Shown: positions 15,379 through 22,584, numbered from the stretch's first letter. The stretch: DNA of 27,551 bases from an uncultured Lachnospiraceae bacterium (GCA_910576895.1 CAJTJZ010000040.1:1-27551), one strand, 5' to 3'. A program made the numbers and translations. The notes: generated by a model not told the origin, from the sequence alone.

Positions 15379-16203
15379 TTATGATACTATTTCATCCACT
15401 GTTCCAAATTGATATCCTTCTTCTTTCAAAAAATCAATAACTTCTGGCAAAGCTTCGGTATTTGATTTTGAAATTGCATGAATTAGTGGAATCATTCCAT
15501 TAAAATGATGTGTTTTAAATTTATTTATTATATAATCTTTTCCCGGCTGTTTCTCTGTATCATAATCATAATAGGCAAGACTCCAAAGAAAAGTAGTATA
15601 TCCCATATCTTGTAAAATTTTTAATACTCGAACACTATAAACTCCCTCTGGTGGACGTATATATTGATCCATTTCATAACCTGTTAATTTTTTCATTGTT
15701 TTCGCACATTGATTTAATTCTTTTTTTATTCGGCTAACAGAACAGCCTGTCAACTGTGGATGAGAACATGTATGATTTCCTACAAGATGCCCCTCCTTTT
15801 TCATTCGTTTTACAAGTTTTGGTGCACTTTTTATATAAGCTTCTGTTACAAAAAAAATTGCTTTTACCTCTTTTTCCTTTAAAGTTTTTAAGATTTTTTT
15901 TGTATAGCCATTCTCATATCCACAATCAAAAGTTAAATAAACAACAGGATCTTCTCTTTTCTTTGCATAAATATCATAATAATAAGCATTATAATCTTTT
16001 AATTTTACTCCTTTTGGTCTATCTGCCGATGGAACAGTATGATCGGTATGAAGTCCCAATCCAAAAGAAATCTTTTCATTAGAATATTGATTATAATCTT
16101 CTGTTTGTTCTTTTTCTGCTGATATTATTATTGGCTTTATTATTTGAATAAAAAATAATAGAATTAAAAAAAGTGATATAAAATAAACCTTATTTTTTTT
16201 CAT
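15379..16203 (-). CDS. PdaA-like polysaccharide deacetylase
   Basis: A 274-residue exported or membrane-anchored carbohydrate esterase family 4 enzyme. A hydrophobic N-terminal segment (7-28) serves as signal or anchor. The NodB fold shows 'TFDCGYENGY' (91-100, Asp93 as base), 'GNHTCSHPQL' (142-151, metal-binding His144 and His148) and 'YIRPPEGVYS' (181-190). This layout matches PdaA, which deacetylates muramic acid on the way to muramic delta-lactam in spore cortex. Position 94 is Cys where PdaA has Asn and other CE4 enzymes have the metal Asp. No cortex gene is adjacent, so a sporulation role is likely from the family but not shown here. Confidence 0.85.
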   Translation of the reverse strand: MKKNKVYFISLFLILLFFIQIIKPIIISAEKEQTEDYNQYSNEKISFGLGLHTDHTVPSADRPKGVKLKDYNAYYYDIYAKKREDPVVYLTFDCGYENGYTKKILKTLKEKEVKAIFFVTEAYIKSAPKLVKRMKKEGHLVGNHTCSHPQLTGCSVSRIKKELNQCAKTMKKLTGYEMDQYIRPPEGVYSVRVLKILQDMGYTTFLWSLAYYDYDTEKQPGKDYIINKFKTHHFNGMIPLIHAISKSNTEALPEVIDFLKEEGYQFGTVDEIVS

Positions 16204-16248
16204 AAATAAAATCCTCCCCCTCTATTTTATACTATCCTATCAAATATT

Positions 16249-16277
16249 ATGATAGCACAAATCGACAGAAAAACCAA
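16249..16277 (-). promoter_or_regulatory. Promoter of the deacetylase-DUF1653 unit
   Basis: Minus strand: -35 TTGGTT (16272-16277), 17-base spacer, -10 TATCAT (16249-16254) with TG in the extended position. Confidence 0.55.
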
Positions 16278-16298
16278 TCTAAAATTGCATAATTATAT

Positions 16299-16778
16299 TT
16301 ATTTATGATAAGGTTCTTTATTGATAATGCGATATGCTCTATATACTTGTTCTAATAATATAATTCTCATAAGTTGATGCGGAAATGTCATTTTAGAAAA
16401 ACTTATCTTTTCTTCTGAACTTTCTAATATTTTCTTATCTAATCCCAGCGATCCTCCAATAACAAAAACAAGATGACTTATCCCATTAATTCCAAGTTGT
16501 TCTATCCATTTGGAAAATTCTAGGGAATCCATCTTTTTCCCTTCAATTGCTAAGGCACAAAGATATGCATTTCCTTTTTTATATTTTTCCAGTCTCTCTC
16601 CTTCCTTCTCCTTAATTAATTGTATCTGCTTTTCACTACTATGTTCTGGTATTTTTTCATCTGCTACTTCGATTATCTCCAATTTACAATAGCGACTTAA
16701 TCTTTTACTATATTCCTCTATTGCCATTGTAAAATAAGTTTCCTTTATTTTTCCTACACATAATATAGTAATTTTCAT
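16299..16778 (-). CDS. rlmH: 23S rRNA (pseudouridine1915-N3)-methyltransferase
   Basis: A 159-residue SPOUT-class methyltransferase acting on pseudouridine 1915 in helix 69 of 23S rRNA. 'MKITILCVGKIKE' at the start, the knot segment 'HLVFVIGGSLGL' and the C-terminal 'QLMRIILLEQVYRAYRI..EPYHK' are diagnostic. The frame is open much farther upstream (to 16919), but that part overlaps a terminator and RNA candidate. ATG 16776-16778 gives exactly the family length, with AAAGGAAA upstream. Confidence 0.96.
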   Translation of the reverse strand: MKITILCVGKIKETYFTMAIEEYSKRLSRYCKLEIIEVADEKIPEHSSEKQIQLIKEKEGERLEKYKKGNAYLCALAIEGKKMDSLEFSKWIEQLGINGISHLVFVIGGSLGLDKKILESSEEKISFSKMTFPHQLMRIILLEQVYRAYRIINKEPYHK

Positions 16779-16854
16779 TTTAGTTTTGTTTCCTTTCACT
16801 TCATTAAATCTATAGATTAATATAATAAGAATTACCTTTGCAAAGCAAGCATAA

Positions 16855-16887
16855 CAAAAAACAAAGAACACCCGGCAAAGCCGAGTG
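16855..16887 (-). terminator. Terminator of the small RNA upstream of rlmH
   Basis: CACTCGGC and GCCGGGTG (minus strand; 16880-16887 with 16869-16876) pair around TTT, then TTCTTTGTTTTTTG (16855-16868). One pair is G-U only on the minus strand, fixing the direction. Confidence 0.85.
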
Positions 16888-16970
16888 CCCTCTGTTCGTA
16901 AGATGGTCCATGTCGCCACAGACCTGCGTATAATAGGGTGGGAGTTTGAAAGTGATTACTCACTTTCTAC
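16855..16970 (-). ncRNA. Candidate small RNA gene upstream of rlmH
   Basis: About 115 bases between a TATAAT box and a strong terminator, with no plausible reading frame and a higher G+C than its surroundings. The 5' end forms GAAAGTGA/TCACTTTC (16960-16967 with 16948-16955), closed by the GNRA tetraloop GTAA. Next comes an unpaired C-rich stretch. GGTC/GACC with an inner TGT/ACA stem follows (16903-16922), and CCC..TCTGT can pair with ACAGAGGG (16891-16898), and then the terminator. It does not match tRNA, SRP RNA, tmRNA or the riboswitch consensuses I know. It may be an independent sRNA or a leader that stops short of rlmH. The plus strand lacks both promoter and U-tract. Confidence 0.6.
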
Positions 16971-16975
16971 TCTAA

Positions 16976-17010
16976 ATTATAACGGCATTTTGTGTTCAGG
17001 CTGTGAACAA
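16976..17010 (-). promoter_or_regulatory. Promoter/operator of the small RNA candidate
   Basis: -10 TATAAT at 16976-16981 on the minus strand. No good -35 is present. Its place is taken by an inverted repeat, TGTTCA-CAGCC-TGAACA (about 16992-17008), which suggests activator or repressor control. Confidence 0.45.
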
Positions 17011-17075
17011 AAAGTAAAATTTTTCACACAATTCCATGAACCATTGTTTAATTAATTTCTTTCGTAGTTATAAAT

Positions 17076-17209
17076 TCAACTATCAATCCGGAATACTGGG
17101 TCATAAGATGCAACTTCTTCTAATATCTCTTTTGTATAATAATTTTTTAAATTACTTTTTGAAAGTTCTATGAAATAATATACTATACTTTATATTTATT
17201 TTCAATCAC
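17076..17209 (-). pseudogene. Frame-broken small gene of unknown function
   Basis: From a GTG at 17207-17209 the minus strand reads MIENKYKV and then hits TAG. Two frames on, a 37-codon stretch with protein-like composition (ending 'VASYDPVFRIDS') runs to a stop at 17076. The break coincides with a tandem GTATA-GTATA duplication (17181-17190); removing one copy joins the two parts into a 42-residue frame. I do not recognise the product. Its size is small, so chance cannot be excluded. It lies next to the DUF4160 cassette on the opposite strand. Confidence 0.35.
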
Positions 17210-17225
17210 AATTTAATCCAAACTA

Positions 17226-17254
17226 TTGACTATAGATATTTAATATATTAAAAT
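17226..17254 (+). promoter_or_regulatory. Promoter of the DUF4160 cassette
   Basis: -35 TTGACT (17226-17231), 17-base spacer, -10 TAAAAT (17249-17254); the leader to the first ATG is about 80 bases. Confidence 0.6.
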
Positions 17255-17342
17255 ACATTTAACAATTGAATCAAGGAAATTGACTATGCTTTCTTAGTAG
17301 CAATATTAGAAAACAATTCCATAGTTTTAAAGGAGAACATCT

Positions 17343-17633
17343 ATGTTATATCCATTTATGACACTCAATGATAATACCGAAATTGTCCACTCTGAATTAC
17401 TAAATTTAGATGGAAAGGAAAAAGTAAAAGTATGTATTGAAAAACCTGTATATGGGGGTTTTCACTCTGCAGTATGTTATCTTCCTGATTACTCATGGGA
17501 AAATATTAACGGTTTTTCGGATTTAGAAATAAATACTTTTCAAGAACTCCTAGAATCTCTTGCACATATTATTATCCAACTTGCAAAAGAGGGAGGAATA
17601 GATGGAGGGATCGAAAATGCCGCAAATTTTTAA
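17343..17633 (+). CDS. Unrecognised 96-residue partner of a DUF4160 protein
   Basis: A small acidic protein (96 residues). The first half is beta-rich ('KVKVCIEKPVYGGFHSAVCYLP'), with an aromatic stretch 'YSWENINGFSD', then an amphipathic helix 'FQELLESLAHIIIQLAKEGG' and the end 'GGIENAANF'. I cannot assign a family with certainty. AAAGGAG lies eight bases before the ATG. Its last 17 bases overlap the DUF4160 gene, so the two are translationally coupled. The layout (two tiny overlapping genes, own promoter, next to a broken gene and a MazF gene) is like a toxin-antitoxin module, but no toxin motif is seen. Confidence 0.7.
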   Translation: MLYPFMTLNDNTEIVHSELLNLDGKEKVKVCIEKPVYGGFHSAVCYLPDYSWENINGFSDLEINTFQELLESLAHIIIQLAKEGGIDGGIENAANF

Positions 17634-17895
17634 AATTGGTTCATATACAGTATATTTTTGGATGAATGAAGGTAGTCCGCTAGAACCTATACATGTCCAT
17701 GTAGCAAAAGGGATTCCTTCACAAAATGCAACTAAGATATGGATTACAAAGCATGGTAAATGTTTATTATGTAATAATAATTCCAAAATACCAAAAAAAA
17801 CGCTGAATACAATTATTAAGATTATTGAAGCTCAAAGTAACCATATTATTTCATTTTGGTCTTCTACATTTAATGAAATTAGATATTACTGTTAA
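17617..17895 (+). CDS. DUF4160 protein
   Basis: A 92-residue basic protein with the DUF4160 pattern: 'MPQIFKIGSYTVYFWMNEG', then 'PIHVHVAKG', in which His residues alternate. DUF4160 proteins are usually paired with a second small protein (often DUF2442) and are suspected toxin-antitoxin components; activity is unknown. An ATG at 17602 is in frame, but GGAGGG (17605-17610) sits seven bases before ATG 17617 and the latter gives the family N-terminus. It overlaps the upstream gene by 17 bases. Confidence 0.8.
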   Translation: MPQIFKIGSYTVYFWMNEGSPLEPIHVHVAKGIPSQNATKIWITKHGKCLLCNNNSKIPKKTLNTIIKIIEAQSNHIISFWSSTFNEIRYYC

Positions 17896-17910
17896 TATCT
17901 TACATAAATA

Positions 17911-17950
17911 GAATAAAAATATAGTAGCAATGCCGGAAAACACTGCTACT
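17911..17950 (-). terminator. Terminator of mazF
   Basis: AGTAGCAGTG and CATTGCTACT (17941-17950 with 17923-17932) pair over ten positions on the minus strand with one G-U, followed by ATATTTTTATTC. It may also slow plus-strand transcription from the DUF4160 genes. Confidence 0.7.
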
Positions 17951-17974
17951 GCCTTACTTACATTAGATATCATA

Positions 17975-18319
17975 CTATGACAAAGACAAACTAATCATCA
18001 ATGCTTTATTAATTTTTTGTAATACTTCACTGTTTAGATGACAAACTTTTTCTTTTAAACGACTCTTATCAATTGTCCTAACTTGTTCTAAAAGAATAAC
18101 CGAATCTTTTACAATTCCATAATCTTCTGCTTTAATCTCTACATGTGTTGGCAGCTTTGCTTTATTCATCTTAGAAGTAATTGCCGCACAAATCACTGTA
18201 GGACTATGCCGGTTTCCCATATCATTCTGAATAATTAATACTGGACGTACACCACCTTGTTCAGAACCAACGACCGGACGTAAATCTGCATAGTAAATAT
18301 CTCCCCTTCTTATAATCAT
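17975..18319 (-). CDS. mazF: MazF/NdoA-type mRNA endoribonuclease toxin
   Basis: A 114-residue PemK/MazF-fold RNase. 'IIRRGDIYYADLRPVVGSEQGGVRPVLIIQND' at the start (with the catalytic Arg in 'GGVRPVL' and Thr in 'AITS') and 'DSVILLEQVRTIDKSRL' closely follow Bacillus NdoA, which cuts at UACAU. The frame is open upstream to 18394. ATG 18317-18319 gives the family N-terminus, though its ribosome binding site is weak (GGGGTG about 10 bases away). An extended product from ATG 18388 or so cannot be excluded. The usual antitoxin gene (MazE/EndoAI) upstream is absent: the 292 bases to nnr contain no plausible frame for it. Confidence 0.9.
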   Translation of the reverse strand: MIIRRGDIYYADLRPVVGSEQGGVRPVLIIQNDMGNRHSPTVICAAITSKMNKAKLPTHVEIKAEDYGIVKDSVILLEQVRTIDKSRLKEKVCHLNSEVLQKINKALMISLSLS

Positions 18320-18370
18320 AGTCCACACACCCCGCATATGGCATTTTCTGACAAACTTTTTTATAGGCAT

Positions 18371-18404
18371 AAATATTTCTTTTTTCATAATCAAATATTT
18401 CTTT
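18371..18404. repeat. Direct 12-base repeat upstream of mazF
   Basis: AAATATTTCTTT occurs at 18371-18382 and 18393-18404, 22 bases apart (two helix turns). It could be a pair of regulator sites or a trace of duplication. Confidence 0.35.
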
Positions 18405-18431
18405 GCCTTTATAAATAAAGTCTATCAAATA

Positions 18432-18464
18432 CTACATATTTATGTAGATTAACCGTTTATTATA
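18432..18464 (-). promoter_or_regulatory. mazF leader: -10 box and palindrome containing UACAU
   Basis: TATAAT at 18459-18464 (minus strand) could start a transcript near 18452; a second TATAAT lies at 18548-18553; neither has a good -35. Just downstream, CTACATA/TATGTAG (18432-18447) is a palindrome whose minus-strand copy holds UACAU (18442-18446), the cut site known for Bacillus and C. difficile MazF. I find no UACAU in the mazF coding strand itself. Confidence 0.45.
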
Positions 18465-18611
18465 GTAATAGTATTGCCATAAATCTTAGGTGTATACTCG
18501 TACAAGCATAAATCTTTCTAATGAATACTCGATTTTCTTCCTATGATATTATACGCAAGGGACAGCCCGATTGACATTGAAAACTATAAAAAACTTTCCC
18601 TTCTAAATTAT

Positions 18612-20210
18612 TTAATCATTTAATATTGCTTTCATTCCATCTAAAATATCCTCTGCCATCATAGAATATGCATTACTTCTTGCCTTGGCATAATCGCCTG
18701 CTAATCCATGTAAAAATGCCCCCAGACTTGCCATAAGCACAAAAACCGAAAATTCTCCTATCTTTTCTATTTCTTCTTCTTTTTCTGCCTGTGCCATAAG
18801 TCCGCCTAAAATCCCTGAAAGCACATCGCCAGAACCGCCAACTGCCATTCCATGATTACCAGATACATTAATAAAATATTGTATTCCATTTGTAATAACA
18901 GAACGAGAATCTTTTAATAATAAAATAGCATTATGGTGTTTTTGAGAAAATTCCTTTGCAAGACCTATCATATTTTCTTTAATTTCAGAAACTCTTTTTT
19001 TACAAAGTCGTGACATTTCTTTTAAATGTGGTGTTAATATGATATTTTCTGTAAGCAGTCTTTGCCATTCTGGATGCATAGAAAGAATATTTAATCCATC
19101 TGCATCAAGAATTAATGGTTTTCCTATCCGACTGCAAATAGCAAGAACTGCACCGACAATACACTCTGAATGCCCTGAAATTCCAAGTCCCGGACCTAAA
19201 ACAACAGAAGAAGCTGCATAAATTTTTTGTTCTAATGCTTCCTTATCTGCTTTTTCTTCTTCCTCATCCCAAAAAAATAATTCTTCAAATGGCGTATAAA
19301 TAGCTGCTGGCAGCATTCCTGCAATCCCTATAATATTTTGTCTGCAAGTAACAATCTCTACTAGTCCTGCTCCCATACGATAGGCTGCTTTTCCAGCATA
19401 ATAAGCTGCACCAAGCATTGTTTCTGATCCTGCAAAAATAAGAACTCTCCCATAATTTCCTTTATGAGAATCCTCATTGCGTTTTGGCAATAATTTCGGT
19501 ATATCTGATAATTCTAAATGCCAGCCAGAAAGAAATTGCTTCCTTGCCTGTATAGGAAATCCAATTTCTTCTGAAAATACATTTCCTGCATATTGCCGCC
19601 CATTTCCTAAAAGCAGTCCGGGCTTTACAGCACCAAATGTAACTGTAAATTCTGCTTTTACTGCTGTTTTTTGACTTCCTTCACAATGAGCCATACCCCG
19701 TCCTGTATCTGCATCCATTCCAGAAGGAACATCAATAGAAAAACAGCGAAAATGATTCATTTCTTCAATTAATTTTGCATAATGACCAGTTACTTCCCTA
19801 GAAAGTCCTATTCCAAATAAAGCATCAATTATCATTGTCTGCGGTTCTGGGGCAAATTCCTGCACAACCTGTATCGAAAGTGTTTCCAAGAGTTTCCATT
19901 GAATTTTTACACTTTCTGTTATTTTTTCTCGTTCTCCTGCAAAAAAAACAGCACAATCATAGCCTGCTTGTGATAACATTCTGGCAACTGCCATGCCATC
20001 ACCGCCATTATTACCACTTCCGCAAACTACTAAAAACTTTCTTTTTGATAAATCAATATTCTCTTTTTTCCTAGATTCTATCCATTCTATCATATGTTCT
20101 GTAAACTTCAAAGCAGCACGTTCCATTAACACAATGCTCTGCATCCCTAGTTGTTCTATACTATAACGATCGATTTCCTTTGCTTGTGCCGTTGTTATAA
20201 TTTGCTTCAT
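18612..20210 (-). CDS. nnr: Bifunctional NAD(P)H-hydrate epimerase / ADP-dependent dehydratase
   Basis: A 532-residue repair enzyme that reverts hydrated NADH and NADPH. The N-terminal epimerase domain (about 1-215) shows 'GSGNNGGDGMAVARML' (64-79). The C-terminal ribokinase-like dehydratase domain (about 240-530) shows 'GPGLG', 'LDADGLNIL' and the 'GGSGDVLSGILGG' motif (458-470). The fused architecture and length are normal. It follows rex by 50 bases on the same strand and is probably co-transcribed. In other Clostridia nnr is often followed by alr and a mazEF pair; here only mazF follows. Confidence 0.95.
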   Translation of the reverse strand: MKQIITTAQAKEIDRYSIEQLGMQSIVLMERAALKFTEHMIEWIESRKKENIDLSKRKFLVVCGSGNNGGDGMAVARMLSQAGYDCAVFFAGEREKITESVKIQWKLLETLSIQVVQEFAPEPQTMIIDALFGIGLSREVTGHYAKLIEEMNHFRCFSIDVPSGMDADTGRGMAHCEGSQKTAVKAEFTVTFGAVKPGLLLGNGRQYAGNVFSEEIGFPIQARKQFLSGWHLELSDIPKLLPKRNEDSHKGNYGRVLIFAGSETMLGAAYYAGKAAYRMGAGLVEIVTCRQNIIGIAGMLPAAIYTPFEELFFWDEEEEKADKEALEQKIYAASSVVLGPGLGISGHSECIVGAVLAICSRIGKPLILDADGLNILSMHPEWQRLLTENIILTPHLKEMSRLCKKRVSEIKENMIGLAKEFSQKHHNAILLLKDSRSVITNGIQYFINVSGNHGMAVGGSGDVLSGILGGLMAQAEKEEEIEKIGEFSVFVLMASLGAFLHGLAGDYAKARSNAYSMMAEDILDGMKAILND

Positions 20211-20260
20211 ACTATAAATAATCTCCTCTGCTTTTATTTTTACTTTGTTTTTTTACCTAT

Positions 20261-20938
20261 CTATTTTTTCATTACCTCTAAAAAAGGATTTTCATCAAGC
20301 TTTTTATGATAAAAATTATTATATAAGGAATAAGATAATCTCATTAAGCTTTCTGCTAAATGCATATTTTCAACAACAGCATCTTCTGGTAAATGCAAAT
20401 CCGTATTAGCAAAATTCCAGAATCCACGTACACCATATTGATAAAGCTGTGTTGCTATTTCCCTTGCAGCTTCCGAAGGTGTTGTAATTCCTGCAATATC
20501 CACACCCTGCTCTTTTATAAATTCAGGAAGTTTTTCGGTCATTTGAATTGGGATTCCACGAATTGTCATTTGATCTAATTTTGGATTAATATCAAAAATT
20601 CCTTTTAATATAAAACCTCTACTTTCAAATCCTGTATGATTTGCAAGTGCCTGACCCAAATGTCCAGCACCTACAATAATCATTCGATACTTTTTTGTAA
20701 GCCCTAAAATTTTTCCGATTTCTTCATAAAGATATTCTACATTATATCCATAGCCCTGCTGCCCAAAACCACCAAAATTATTAAAATCTTGTCGTATTTG
20801 AGAAGCGGTTACTTTCATCTGTTCACTTAATTCTTGGGAGGATATCCGTACTACACCTTGTTCACGTAGTTCACCTAAATACCGATAATAACGGGGAAGC
20901 CGCCCGATTACGGCTGATGATATTTCTTTATCACCCAT
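20261..20938 (-). CDS. rex: Redox-sensing transcriptional repressor Rex
   Basis: A 225-residue NADH/NAD+-sensing repressor of fermentation and respiration genes. An N-terminal winged-helix domain (1-80, 'RLPRYYRYLGEL', 'SQIRQDFNNFGGFG') precedes a Rossmann domain with 'GAGHLG' (90-95). The C-terminal domain-swapped helix is present ('LMRLSYSLYNNFY'). AAGGAG lies before the ATG, and a good promoter lies about 80 bases upstream. I see no TTGTTAA-type Rex box in that promoter. Placing a redox sensor ahead of the NAD(P)HX repair gene makes functional sense. Confidence 0.97.
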   Translation of the reverse strand: MGDKEISSAVIGRLPRYYRYLGELREQGVVRISSQELSEQMKVTASQIRQDFNNFGGFGQQGYGYNVEYLYEEIGKILGLTKKYRMIIVGAGHLGQALANHTGFESRGFILKGIFDINPKLDQMTIRGIPIQMTEKLPEFIKEQGVDIAGITTPSEAAREIATQLYQYGVRGFWNFANTDLHLPEDAVVENMHLAESLMRLSYSLYNNFYHKKLDENPFLEVMKK

Positions 20939-21019
20939 AAAAATTTCTCCTTATATCTTTTATATTTATATCTACATCTATATATTCCATATTTTACGTT
21001 TCTTCTTTTACTACATTAT

Positions 21020-21047
21020 ATCATAAAGAAATTATATCTATTGTCAA
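21020..21047 (-). promoter_or_regulatory. rex promoter
   Basis: Minus strand: -35 TTGACA (21042-21047), 16-base spacer, -10 TATGAT (21020-21025). It splits rex-nnr from the O-methyltransferase gene upstream. Confidence 0.7.
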
Positions 21048-21068
21048 GAATATTTCTAATTTTTAACA

Positions 21069-21797
21069 TCAATTTACATATTTATAACTTAATGTCACTC
21101 CATCTCCCATAGGAAGTGTGACTGTTTCAAAATCTGTATCATGGGAAAGCTGATATAAATATTCTCGCATTCTTTCATGAATCGTGCGATCACGTCTTGT
21201 TATACTATAACGTGATTCTATAATTGTGCCATCTTGTAGTACATTATCAGAAACTAATAATCCACCCTTTTTTAAAAGTTGTTTTACTGTTGGCAGGAAA
21301 TGCAGATATTGCCCTTTTGCTGCATCCATAAAAATCATAGAATAGCCTTCTTTTGGTATAAAATCTATTTTTTCTTCTTTCTGTTTTAAAAGATTTTGTA
21401 AAATCTCTTCTGCTTCTCCCTCTAAAAGTGTAATATACTCAGAAAGTTCTGCTTTTTTAAAATTTTCTTTTGCCTGTCTGATTCTTTCGGGAACTTTTTC
21501 TATTGTTGTTAAATGTAATTTTTTCTTATCATTTTCGCTATTATTTTTACTATATTTTTTCTTATCATTTAAAAGATAGGTCATCATAAAAATCCCTGAA
21601 AATCCAACCGCAGTTCCAACTTCTAAAATATTTTCTGGCTGAAAGGAAGCCATTAAAAACCGTAGTATTGCCTGTGTAGATTTTCGTATAATCGGTACAT
21701 GATCTTTGATTGCTTGTTTTTCAAGTTCTTCTAAAAAAGCAGGCATATCCTTTTCCAATGAAAAAAGATATGCCGCTATGCGTTCCTGTTCTACCAT
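21069..21797 (-). CDS. O-methyltransferase family protein (YrrM/TrmR-like)
   Basis: A 242-residue class I SAM-dependent methyltransferase. Motif I is 'ILEVGTAVGFSG' (57-68). 'YSMIFMDAAKGQYLHFLP' carries the metal-binding Asp typical of cation-dependent O-methyltransferases, and 'GGLLVSDNVL' the second site. Bacillus YrrM (TrmR), which methylates 5-hydroxyuridine in tRNA, has the same layout and a similar position near mltG, so tRNA modification is the best guess. A Lys/Asn-rich insert (about 76-93, 'NDKKKYSKNNSENDKKK') is unusual. It starts seven bases after the stop of the MltG-like gene, in one operon. Confidence 0.85.
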   Translation of the reverse strand: MVEQERIAAYLFSLEKDMPAFLEELEKQAIKDHVPIIRKSTQAILRFLMASFQPENILEVGTAVGFSGIFMMTYLLNDKKKYSKNNSENDKKKLHLTTIEKVPERIRQAKENFKKAELSEYITLLEGEAEEILQNLLKQKEEKIDFIPKEGYSMIFMDAAKGQYLHFLPTVKQLLKKGGLLVSDNVLQDGTIIESRYSITRRDRTIHERMREYLYQLSHDTDFETVTLPMGDGVTLSYKYVN

Positions 21798-21804
21798 AAT
21801 GTCC

Positions 21805-22188
21805 TCATTCCGTATTTAAAATTTCCAAAATTTCTGCATAACTTTGTGATGAATTTACTGTATAAGTCCCCGGATGAATCTCCTTTTTTGTTAAAATAGC
21901 ACGTACTACAAAAGATGCTTGATTAATAATAATTTCCTGCTGTTCTAAAGTTTTTGCTACATCCTGCATAGTATCTTCCTTATCTACTTTTATTGTAATA
22001 CTTTTTCCGGGAGCACTATCTACTACCTGACTTCCAAAAACTTCATAAGCAAATGTATACGCCTGTCCAGCCAAATAGTAGATAAGAGCAAACGATGCAG
22101 CATAAAAAATAAGATTTAATATCAGCCCCATCAAAAAACGCAAAATACTGACTGCTACTTTAGCCTCTGTTGATTTCTGGCGTGACAT
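21805..22188 (-). CDS. MltG/YceG-like membrane protein without catalytic domain
   Basis: A 127-residue protein: short cytoplasmic N-terminus, one or two hydrophobic helices (about 13-50), then an extracellular part. That part looks like the small LysM-like repeat of MltG, with 'ITIKVDKEDTMQDVAKTLEQQEII' and 'HPGTYTVNSSQSYAEILEIL'. Full MltG is about 350 residues with a catalytic Glu in a C-terminal domain, which is absent. The frame ends cleanly and the next gene starts eight bases on, so it looks like a stable short form, not a broken gene. It lies where mltG sits in many Firmicutes, between ylbF-type and O-methyltransferase genes. Confidence 0.7.
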   Translation of the reverse strand: MSRQKSTEAKVAVSILRFLMGLILNLIFYAASFALIYYLAGQAYTFAYEVFGSQVVDSAPGKSITIKVDKEDTMQDVAKTLEQQEIIINQASFVVRAILTKKEIHPGTYTVNSSQSYAEILEILNTE

Positions 22189-22242
22189 AATATCCCCCTT
22201 TAAATGTACTTTCTACTTTTATCATAAACGTTATTCTTCCAA

Positions 22243-22584
22243 CTAAGATAAAAAACTAACATCCATTTCTTCTATACTTTCCATAATTTTTGCATTTACT
22301 TGCCGCATCATTTTACAAAATATCTGCTCTGCACTTAACACACGGCTAACCTTGCTATTGGTTAAAAGTTCTGAAAATTCCAAACGTAAATTTTCTAATT
22401 GATTTACAGCATTTACATCACTGCTTACTTGAATTTCAAAGCTTCTTCTGCGATATTCATTAAAATGAGAATATAAATCAGGTTCTCCCTGAATTATTTT
22501 TAATAAACTAATATAATCTTTATATTCTTTTGATTCTGCAATTGCAGATGCCAATGCATCCGCTTTTTCTACAACATTTCCCAT
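22243..22584 (-). CDS. YlbF/YmcA family protein
   Basis: A 113-residue all-helical protein of the Com_YlbF family ('VVEKADALASAIAESKEYKDY', 'SRVLSAEQIFCKMMRQVN'). In Bacillus, YlbF and YmcA form a complex that tunes RNase Y and affects competence and sporulation. Here the gene follows RNase J, which fits a link with RNA decay (inference). The frame opens at 22620, but ATG 22582-22584 (MGNVVEKAD) matches the family, with AAGGAG upstream at a long spacing. Confidence 0.85.
   Translation of the reverse strand: MGNVVEKADALASAIAESKEYKDYISLLKIIQGEPDLYSHFNEYRRRSFEIQVSSDVNAVNQLENLRLEFSELLTNSKVSRVLSAEQIFCKMMRQVNAKIMESIEEMDVSFLS

Noticed and set aside
15756..16082. 108-residue plus-strand frame opposite the deacetylase
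   Set aside because: It is Leu/His-rich low complexity created by the Lys/Glu-rich gene on the other strand.
16779..16919. 47-residue extension of rlmH
   Set aside because: It runs through the terminator of the small RNA candidate; RlmH from 16778 has exactly the usual 159 residues.
20939..21068. Rex autoregulatory operator upstream of rex
   Set aside because: No TTGTTAA-N4-TTAACAA-like site was seen in the promoter region.
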